Positions 1 to 4,744 of a DNA stretch of 9,172 nucleotides are shown here, in pieces; positions within the stretch are counted from its first letter, which is position 1, and each line of letters starts with the position of its first letter. The stretch spans positions 1 to 9,172 of the forward strand of contig HF995231.1 of NCBI GenBank assembly GCA_000432915.1, given 5' to 3'. The position numbers were made by a program, and so were the translations under genes. Source of the stretch: Firmicutes bacterium CAG:194 (lineage in GTDB: Bacteria > Bacillota > Clostridia > Lachnospirales > Lachnospiraceae). The notes beneath the pieces were generated by a model. The model saw only the letters and a list, made by a program, of their open reading frames with translations. It was not told the DNA's origin and did not search any database.

Positions 1-25
1 CAATCTGTCCAATCTATAGGGTACA
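1..25. mobile_element. Possible outer end of an IS3-family element (mostly outside window)
   Basis: The first 25 bases contain TGTCCAATCTATAGGGTACA, ending in CA. From memory, many IS3-family elements of clostridia end in a TGTACCC...TGGACA type inverted repeat, with terminal TG/CA. That would place the element body to the left of the window and its boundary at about position 25. No transposase sequence is visible and the other end cannot be seen, so this is a resemblance only; it may equally be ordinary intergenic sequence. Confidence 0.3.
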
Positions 26-54
26 TTTTATTGCTACGCAATTTTCGCAATTCT

Positions 55-117
55 CGAACACCTCAAACTTTCATAAAATGCTGTATTCACAGCATTTGAT
101 TACGTTTTTGGTGTTCG
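55..117. repeat. Nested inverted repeat downstream of the binding-protein gene
   Basis: An inner perfect 9-bp stem (AAATGCTGT at 76-84, ACAGCATTT at 89-97, 4-nt loop) sits between outer 8-bp arms (CGAACACC at 55-62, GGTGTTCG at 110-117), with 12-13 unpaired bases on each side. On the minus strand the inner stem is followed by TTTATG, a poor U-tract, so it is at best a weak terminator for the gene that ends at 194. A folded recombination site or an RNA 3' end structure is also possible. The pairing is seen directly; the role is unknown. Confidence 0.45.
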
Positions 118-119
118 GC

Positions 120-180
120 GTGTCAACAAGTCTAAAATGCTTACTTGTGCAAGCACAATCGCATTTTGGACTTTTGACAC
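120..180. repeat. Long imperfect hairpin in the 3' region of the binding-protein gene
   Basis: Arms at 120-140 and 161-180 pair over about 20 bp with one bulged base and one mismatch (a G-U pair in RNA on one strand). The 20-nt centre holds a second palindrome, TTGTGC at 145-150 and GCACAA at 153-158. The whole unit could fold into a stem of roughly 26 bp starting 13 bp after the stop codon at 194-196. Neither side carries a run of T, so it does not look like a standard Rho-independent terminator. It may stabilise the 3' end of the mRNA, or be a DNA-level inverted repeat. Confidence 0.6.
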
Positions 181-193
181 TTACATCATGTTA

Positions 194-1183
194 TTACTGT
201 TCTAATTCATCAATATTATCCATGGTGATTATCTTACATCCCGGATCGATATTATCCTTAGGAACAGATTCACCCTTTAAATGCTGCAGCATTTTTTCTA
301 CTCCAAGATATCCCATCTGATATGGCTCCTGAACCATCAATGCATCAATAACACCGCTCTTCATCAGTGCGATTTCATCCTGATCAGAGTCAAAGCCTAC
401 AAACTTTAAGCTTTCTTTCTGATAAGAAACCAACACATTTCCGGCTGCCAGTGCAGACTGGTTATTTACACAGAACAGACCTGCCAGATCAGCATTCGCT
501 GTAATTGTGTCACTTACCTGTGTGGAGCATCTGTTTAAGTCATTATTATAATACTGGACATCCATGCATTCTATGGCAGGATATTTTTCTTTACAACGAT
601 CTACAAATCCCTGGATACGGTCTACGTCAGATACAGCCTGTGGATCATTGGCAAAAACTGCAACCTTTCCACCGTTTTCTCCTAAAAGCTCTGCCATCTT
701 ATCCGCTGCTTCTGCCCCGGCTGCTTTGTTATCTGTGCAGATGCTTGTAATATAATTTTCAGATGCTGTAAGGGAATCCAGACATATAACCGGCAGACCT
801 GCGTTATAAGCCTCATCTATTGCACTGGCATTCGCATCATAATCCTGCGGACACATAACCACCGCATCATAACCGGTACTGATAATCTCTGACATTGCAT
901 TATTGATCTGAGCGGAATCATGATAAGTACTAGGTGCCACAACCGTTCCTTCTACTCCGTACTCCTTGCAGGCATCCATGAATCCTTTATCAATGGACAG
1001 GAAGAAATCTTCCGCTCCCTTCTCCAGTAATGCTATTTTATAAGTTTTCTCCTGACCTGCTTCTTCACTGCCTGCCTGTGCGGCAGCTCCCTGATCTGCA
1101 GGTGCCTCCGTTGTCTTGCCACACCCCGTCATAGCAAGAACCATTGCCGAAATAATAATTGTACTAACTAATCTCTTTTTCAT
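194..1183 (-). CDS. Sugar ABC transporter substrate-binding lipoprotein (ribose/LacI-like fold)
   Basis: A 329-residue extracytoplasmic solute-binding protein of the periplasmic-binding-protein type 1 (RbsB-like, Peripla_BP_4) group. Residues 1-20 are a lipoprotein signal peptide (MKKR start, hydrophobic core, ...AMTG before Cys21), so it should be tethered to the outer face of the membrane. A Glu/Ala-rich linker to about residue 45 leads into the two-lobed domain, which begins YKIALLEKG at about 48 and includes DAVVMCPQD near 104-112 and FVGFDSDQDE near 261-270. Length is normal for the family. The start codon is preceded by AAAGGAGAAGG. It has its own promoter and LacI-type operator and shares that control with the isomerase/dehydrogenase pair upstream. 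The permease and ATPase partners are not in the window. The ligand cannot be read from sequence; the neighbours suggest a sugar or polyol. Family call is firm, substrate is inference. Confidence 0.9.
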   Translation of the reverse strand: MKKRLVSTIIISAMVLAMTGCGKTTEAPADQGAAAQAGSEEAGQEKTYKIALLEKGAEDFFLSIDKGFMDACKEYGVEGTVVAPSTYHDSAQINNAMSEIISTGYDAVVMCPQDYDANASAIDEAYNAGLPVICLDSLTASENYITSICTDNKAAGAEAADKMAELLGENGGKVAVFANDPQAVSDVDRIQGFVDRCKEKYPAIECMDVQYYNNDLNRCSTQVSDTITANADLAGLFCVNNQSALAAGNVLVSYQKESLKFVGFDSDQDEIALMKSGVIDALMVQEPYQMGYLGVEKMLQHLKGESVPKDNIDPGCKIITMDNIDELEQ

Positions 1184-1203
1184 ATTGCCTTCTCCTTTCT
1201 TGT

Positions 1204-1227
1204 TTTAACGTTTGCGCAATCGTTAAA
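1204..1227 (-). promoter_or_regulatory. LacI-family operator at the binding-protein gene
   Basis: A 24-bp palindrome, TTTAACG + TTTGCGCAAT + CGTTAAA, with one non-pairing position on each side of the central TTGCGCAA. The half-site AACGnTTGC/GCAAnCGTT with a central CG is typical of LacI-family repressors. It begins 3 bp after the -10 box and covers the predicted transcription start, so binding should repress. The same 24 bp recurs at 3456-3479. The cognate regulator is not encoded here. Confidence 0.85.
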
Positions 1228-1230
1228 CTG

Positions 1231-1259
1231 ATTGTACCACGAATGTTTTTTTCTGTCAA
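1231..1259 (-). promoter_or_regulatory. Sigma-A promoter of the binding-protein gene
   Basis: On the minus strand TTGACA (1254-1259) and TACAAT (1231-1236) are separated by 17 bp, a near-consensus vegetative promoter. Predicted transcription start is about 1224, inside the operator. The -35 box contains the TGA stop codon (1256-1258) of the dehydrogenase gene, so the two units are packed without spare bases. Confidence 0.85.
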
Positions 1260-2491
1260 TTTGTGTACGTAACATTTTCGTTAATCGGTATAATGTTAGT
1301 CTTCGCTATCTCATTATAATTACATAAAATCAGATGAAACAAACTGTTTTCCATAACATCATCCATATCCAGTTCGCAGAAATGTGTAATAGCGCGTTCA
1401 ATTCCATGATCACTTATGTAGTTCTGAAGTTCTACGGCCTCTTTATCATTCTGATTCTGATAAAACATACCATACGCAATGCTGCGCGTAATAAAGTAAG
1501 GAATGATCCGGTGTTTCATACATAATAAAGCCGGTCCTACAAGCCGGTCATTCTTTTTCAGTTTCCGGATCGGTTCTCTGCCTATTCTGCTAAGCTGATC
1601 CCGGAAAAACGGACTTGCAAACTTTTCAAATTCAACTTTTACTGCTTCATCATCCGGAACAGGAAGTCCATATTCTTCATTCAGAGCCAGCCTTCCCTCT
1701 TTCCATGCATAATAAGCACATTTTCTGATATACAGATTGTTTACAGCCTGATTGATCGTCTGATATCCATAATAAGCACCCATAAATGCAAATGTCACAT
1801 GTCTTAGATTTTCAGACCAGATTTTTTCAATCATATTGATTTCCATATTGTCCTTCAATACGAAGAATGAGGGATACTGATACCCGTCAGGAAACAGAAA
1901 GCTGTTATCCACCATCAGAATATCTTTATCGTCCCCTTCCAGAAAATACGGATCTTTCCGGCAGACCTCCGGATAAACCACCTTGCGGTTTACCTTGGCC
2001 GTTATCAGCGCAATATGTTTTTTGAAATAATCCAGCTCATCCTCATCCAGATATCCGGAGATTTTTTTGTCGAAATATTGTCTCAGTCCGACAAAATTTC
2101 CACCAAGTATTATCGCAGCTGTGGAATCGTTTTTCTGCTCTTTTCTCATCCGGATCATTTCTGCCAGATCTTCCGCGACCTGATCAAATGCAGATGGAAA
2201 AAGTGCAGTTGCGATCATTTCCGACCGGGCAAGGTATGTAATATATTTCAGATGATCGTTGACGGTATCTACTATCTGAAATCCCTTTACAATACTTTCC
2301 CGGGATTTCCCTGTCAGAAGATTTTTCTGTTCTACCGTATAGTATCCCTGTTCTGCCAGCCCCTGCACGAGTCCGGTGTCTATATCGGCAAATACAATGC
2401 TGTAATTTTTCTCCTGATAAAACATCTCACCCAGCATGCCACGTCCGCTGCGGCCGGCTCCTATAATTGTAACGATTGGTTTATCACTCAT
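1256..2491 (-). CDS. Mannitol-1-phosphate 5-dehydrogenase-like polyol dehydrogenase
   Basis: A 411-residue member of the long-chain mannitol dehydrogenase family (PSLDR group), expected to oxidise a polyol or polyol phosphate with NAD in the cytoplasm. The Rossmann nucleotide site is at residues 6-20 (IVTIIGAGRSGRGML), with FADID at 34-38. The C-terminal half follows MtlD closely: catalytic Lys223-Asn228-His231 keep the family's K-x4-N-x2-H spacing, and GYQTI at 242-246, RIGREPIRKL at 302-311 and DRLVGP at 315-320 match conserved blocks. It is somewhat longer than the roughly 380 residues of MtlD. I chose ATG 2491 because GAGG at 2501-2504 sits 9 nt upstream; TTG 2506 and ATG 2500 would be longer alternatives. 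The start overlaps the end of the isomerase gene by 8 bp, so the two are translationally coupled. Since the likely importer is an ABC system, which would deliver unphosphorylated substrate, true mannitol-1-phosphate activity is uncertain. Confidence 0.85.
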   Translation of the reverse strand: MSDKPIVTIIGAGRSGRGMLGEMFYQEKNYSIVFADIDTGLVQGLAEQGYYTVEQKNLLTGKSRESIVKGFQIVDTVNDHLKYITYLARSEMIATALFPSAFDQVAEDLAEMIRMRKEQKNDSTAAIILGGNFVGLRQYFDKKISGYLDEDELDYFKKHIALITAKVNRKVVYPEVCRKDPYFLEGDDKDILMVDNSFLFPDGYQYPSFFVLKDNMEINMIEKIWSENLRHVTFAFMGAYYGYQTINQAVNNLYIRKCAYYAWKEGRLALNEEYGLPVPDDEAVKVEFEKFASPFFRDQLSRIGREPIRKLKKNDRLVGPALLCMKHRIIPYFITRSIAYGMFYQNQNDKEAVELQNYISDHGIERAITHFCELDMDDVMENSLFHLILCNYNEIAKTNIIPINENVTYTN

Positions 2492-3431
2492 CTTTACCAT
2501 CCTCAATATAAGATATTGCGATCAGATCCATGTCTCCGTCAAAGTGTATTTCACCAAAATCAGCCGGTACCAATATGGTTTCTCCCAGCCCGATGGGCAT
2601 ATCTTCTATGGTTCCTTCTCCGTTTACACATGTCAGAAACAGAAATCCCTGATAGCTGTAGTTTCCTTTACCCTTGACAATGAACCGTTTTGCAACATAT
2701 TCTCCGGCCTTTTCATAATAATGATAGATCAACAGACCGTTTTCACGTACAGGTTCTACTGCTTTTGCTCCAACAGGCACTTCCGGAATGTTGACGCAGT
2801 CATATACTTCCTGCAGTTGCAGTGGACGTGACGGATCGTTCCTGTCATTATCATAAAACCGGTAAGTTATATCACCATTTGTTCCAAACGTTGCATTGAT
2901 CAGACCTTTTCCATAGCCGCCATGAATCACGCCTGCAGGTGTATGTACATAATCTCCGTCTTTCACCTTAATCGTAGAAAAGAGATTTTTCCAATCTTTA
3001 TTTTCCACCATACGTTTAAAATCTTCCAGATTTTTCGCCTTGTTTCCAAAAAGCCACTCTGATACATGATCAGATGCTTTTAATGCAACGGCGCCGGATA
3101 CTTTGCCCTTCTGATTTTCGTGTTTTTCTGCATATGCATCATCTGGATGCAGCTGATATGACTGAAATCCACTGTTTGCCGTTGTAGTCATCCGGACCGG
3201 AAATGATTTTTCCCTGCACTGGAATATCTGTGGGTTTTTTTCATAAAAAACCGACAACGGTTCCCCGGTTTCTCGTACCGTATTATCCAATTGTCCGGGA
3301 ATGGCAATTACATGATAAATAGTTCCAATGTTTTCCATGTCTGTTTTAATATGAAAATGATCGATCAGTGCACGACCACCCCAGATAAATGACTTATAAA
3401 TTGGTTCAATATGATATAATTGTCGCTTCAT
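2484..3431 (-). CDS. Class I mannose-6-phosphate isomerase-like cupin protein
   Basis: A 315-residue protein matching the short, Bacillus-type class I phosphomannose isomerases in length and layout. Seen: PIYKSFIWGGRAL at 10-22, the metal motif QLHPDDAYA at 93-101 (His95), PAGVIHG at 165-171 (His170) and ITYRFYDNDR at 188-197, which carries the conserved active-site Arg197; a second cupin-like region fills the C-terminus. Anomaly: the segment where ManA-type enzymes have GKTECWY, with the zinc-ligand Glu, reads GKVSGAV (109-115), so that Glu is missing. It may be a divergent isomerase for another sugar phosphate, or have altered metal binding. An AGGAGG site lies 4 nt upstream of ATG 3431. 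It is the first gene of an operon with the dehydrogenase, under a promoter carrying a LacI-type operator. The family call is strong; mannose-6-phosphate as the substrate is not. Confidence 0.85.
   Translation of the reverse strand: MKRQLYHIEPIYKSFIWGGRALIDHFHIKTDMENIGTIYHVIAIPGQLDNTVRETGEPLSVFYEKNPQIFQCREKSFPVRMTTTANSGFQSYQLHPDDAYAEKHENQKGKVSGAVALKASDHVSEWLFGNKAKNLEDFKRMVENKDWKNLFSTIKVKDGDYVHTPAGVIHGGYGKGLINATFGTNGDITYRFYDNDRNDPSRPLQLQEVYDCVNIPEVPVGAKAVEPVRENGLLIYHYYEKAGEYVAKRFIVKGKGNYSYQGFLFLTCVNGEGTIEDMPIGLGETILVPADFGEIHFDGDMDLIAISYIEDGKDE
2491..2504 (-). promoter_or_regulatory. Ribosome binding site that sets the dehydrogenase start
   Basis: GAGG at 2501-2504 lies 9 nt before ATG 2491 and is inside the coding region of the upstream isomerase. 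The alternative ATG at 2498-2500 would lie directly on this site, which argues against it. Confidence 0.6.
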
Positions 3432-3441
3432 GTTTCCTCCT

Positions 3442-3493
3442 ATACTTACAATTAGTTTAACGTTTGCGCAATCGTTAAACTAATTGTAAGTAT
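3442..3493 (-). promoter_or_regulatory. 52-bp palindromic operator region of the isomerase/dehydrogenase operon
   Basis: Perfect 21-bp arms (3442-3462 and 3473-3493) flank a 10-nt centre, TTTGCGCAAT, that is itself palindromic except for its outer pair. The core, 3456-3479, is identical to the 24-bp operator at 1204-1227. The outer arm on the promoter side contains the -10 box and the other arm is its mirror image, ending directly at the AGGAGG of the first gene. Transcription should begin near 3476, so the full hairpin would not be in the mRNA and the symmetry acts at DNA level. The binding protein is inferred to be a LacI-family repressor. Confidence 0.85.
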
Positions 3494-3511
3494 GAGACCA
3501 TGATTTGTCAA
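3483..3511 (-). promoter_or_regulatory. Sigma-A promoter of the isomerase/dehydrogenase operon
   Basis: On the minus strand TTGACA (3506-3511) and TACAAT (3483-3488) are 17 bp apart. From the -10 box through the operator this promoter matches the one at 1231-1259 except at one base, so both are expected to respond to the same repressor. Confidence 0.88.
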
Positions 3512-3538
3512 GATAAATTTACTGACTTTTTTAAAACG

Positions 3539-3555
3539 GGCACGGTAACAGTGCC
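3539..3555 (-). terminator. Weak second terminator-like hairpin after purC
   Basis: A 5-bp stem, GGCAC/GTGCC, with a 7-nt loop. On the minus strand it is followed by CGTTTTAAAAAA, a short U-tract. It could back up the stronger stem at 3576-3613, but the stem is short. Confidence 0.35.
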
Positions 3556-3575
3556 GATATACTTCCTGAAATCAC

Positions 3576-3613
3576 AAGAATGAGGGAGCACCCATTGATG
3601 CTCCCTCATTCTT
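3576..3613 (-). terminator. Strong stem-loop terminator downstream of purC
   Basis: A perfect 15-bp stem (3576-3590 with 3599-3613, containing GAATGAGGGAGCA) and an 8-nt loop. It lies 71 bp beyond the purC stop codon and isolates purC from the next promoter. In the minus direction the stem ends in TTCTT and is followed by GTGATTTC, a poor U-tract; in the plus direction it is followed by CATTTTTTA. It is therefore probably bidirectional and may work better against antisense transcription. Confidence 0.75.
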
Positions 3614-3684
3614 CATTTTTTATGTTCTGTTGATCAGTCCCGCCATACGGATATGAACCCCATATACTTCGCCGGACTGCGGGT

Positions 3685-4560
3685 TTATTTGCCCAGTGGC
3701 TTACCTGTCAGCTTTTCATAGCCCTCCAGATAAATATCGATCGTCTTCTGTGCGACATCATCCGGTAACTTCCATCCCTTCTCCGGATTAGCTTTCAGCC
3801 AGTCACGTGCAAACTGCTTGTCAAAGGATGGCTGTCCATGACCCGGCTCATATACATCTGCAGGCCAGAAACGAGAGCTGTCCGGTGTCAGCATTTCATC
3901 ACCGATTACAATATTTCCATCCTCATCCAGACCGAATTCAAACTTGGTGTCTGCAATGATAATGCCTTTCGTCAGTGCATATTCTGCACATTTTTTGTAA
4001 AGAGCGATCGTATAATCCTTGATCTTCTTTGCATATTCTTCCCCTTTACCCGGGAAATATTTCTCCAGATGAACGATACTCTGTTCATAAGATATATTTT
4101 CATCATGATCGCCGATCTCGGCTTTTGTGGAAGGTGTGTAAATAGGCTCAGGCAGCTTATCGGATTCCTTCAGGCCTTCCGGAAGCTTAATCCCGCAGAC
4201 TGTGCCATCTTTCTGGTAGCTTGCCCATCCGCTGCCTGTGATATATCCACGCACGATACACTCAACCGGAATCATCTGCAGCTTTCTGCACATCATGCTG
4301 TTACCATCAAATTTTTCCTGCTGGAAAAATTCAGGCATATCTTTTACATCAACGGAAATCATATGGTTCGGAATGATATCTTCTGTCATATCGAACCAGA
4401 ATTTAGACATCTGTGTAAGAACTGTTCCTTTTTTGGAAATCACATTGTCCAGAATCACATCGAAGCAACTGATACGATCTGTTGCTACCATGATCAGGCT
4501 GTCCCCATTGTCATAAATCTCGCGTACTTTACCTTCTTTGATCGGCTTTAATTCCTGCAT
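3685..4560 (-). CDS. purC: Phosphoribosylaminoimidazole-succinocarboxamide synthase (SAICAR synthetase)
   Basis: A 291-residue PurC: in de novo purine synthesis it joins aspartate to CAIR using ATP, in the cytoplasm, giving SAICAR. Both family signatures are present: MIPVECIVRGYITGS at 96-110 and IADTKFEFG at 202-210. GKVREIYD at 10-17 and ATDRISCFDV at 26-35 form the N-terminal nucleotide-binding region, and DEMLTPDSSRFW at 221-232 is conserved near the active site. It is longer than the roughly 240-residue B. subtilis-type protein and resembles the longer form of some clostridia and yeast. The start is set by AAGGAG 7 nt upstream of ATG 4560. No other pur gene is next to it; it has its own promoter and is followed by a strong terminator, so it seems to be a single-gene unit, although read-through from the carboxypeptidase gene is possible because no terminator separates them. 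Confidence 0.97.
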   Translation of the reverse strand: MQELKPIKEGKVREIYDNGDSLIMVATDRISCFDVILDNVISKKGTVLTQMSKFWFDMTEDIIPNHMISVDVKDMPEFFQQEKFDGNSMMCRKLQMIPVECIVRGYITGSGWASYQKDGTVCGIKLPEGLKESDKLPEPIYTPSTKAEIGDHDENISYEQSIVHLEKYFPGKGEEYAKKIKDYTIALYKKCAEYALTKGIIIADTKFEFGLDEDGNIVIGDEMLTPDSSRFWPADVYEPGHGQPSFDKQFARDWLKANPEKGWKLPDDVAQKTIDIYLEGYEKLTGKPLGK

Positions 4561-4581
4561 CTTTTTTCTCCTTATTCTCTG

Positions 4582-4647
4582 ATGACCCGTCAGGTCATTT
4601 TATTACGGACCACGAATCTGCATGGCTCCGGATCGTTATGCAGATTC
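4582..4647 (-). promoter_or_regulatory. Structured purC leader with two hairpins
   Basis: In the predicted purC 5' untranslated region a perfect 10-bp inverted repeat (GAATCTGCAT at 4614-4623 and ATGCAGATTC at 4638-4647, 14-nt loop) is followed by a 6-bp hairpin (ATGACC at 4582-4587, GGTCAT at 4593-4598) just before the ribosome site. There is no U-tract after either stem and no purine-riboswitch core that I recognise. A regulatory leader is plausible but unproven. Confidence 0.4.
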
Positions 4648-4675
4648 CAAACCGCATATATCCTGTGATACCTGG

Positions 4676-4730
4676 CAGCAGACAAGACCTGTCCTATATC
4701 TGTGTAACACTTTTTATAGTCTGCTGTCAA
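4676..4730 (-). promoter_or_regulatory. purC promoter with a flanking inverted repeat
   Basis: On the minus strand TTGACA (4725-4730) is followed after 18 bp by TACACA (4701-4706) preceded by TGT, an extended -10. An 8-bp inverted repeat, CAGCAGAC/GTCTGCTG (4676-4683 and 4719-4726), brackets the -10 and the transcription start and could be an operator. The promoter begins only about 15 bp after the carboxypeptidase stop codon. The pairing is seen; regulation is inferred. Confidence 0.55.
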
Positions 4731-4744
4731 GCCTTGCGGTAAAA

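Noticed and set aside
55..117. Integron attC site
   Set aside because: Nested arms look superficially similar, but the GTTRRRY/RYYYAAC core sites are absent and no integron gene is in view.
1204..1227. CcpA catabolite-responsive element
   Set aside because: The sequence does not fit the cre consensus spacing; its AACGnTTGCGCAAnCGTT symmetry and identical second copy fit a pathway-specific LacI-family operator better.
2491..2506. TTG start at 2506 or ATG start at 2500 for the dehydrogenase
   Set aside because: The only good ribosome site (GAGG at 2501-2504) overlaps or abuts these codons and is correctly spaced for ATG 2491.
2015..2677. 220-codon open frame on the plus strand
   Set aside because: It lies antisense to the well-supported dehydrogenase and isomerase genes, has no family-like motifs, and its composition (Cys, Phe and His rich) is typical of a complementary-strand shadow.
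3442..3493. Transcriptional attenuator hairpin in the isomerase mRNA
   Set aside because: The upstream arm contains the -10 box, so the predicted transcript starts inside the palindrome and cannot form the full hairpin; there is also no T-run.
3838..4551. 237-codon open frame on the plus strand
   Set aside because: Entirely antisense to purC, which carries both SAICAR synthetase signatures; no recognisable protein features.
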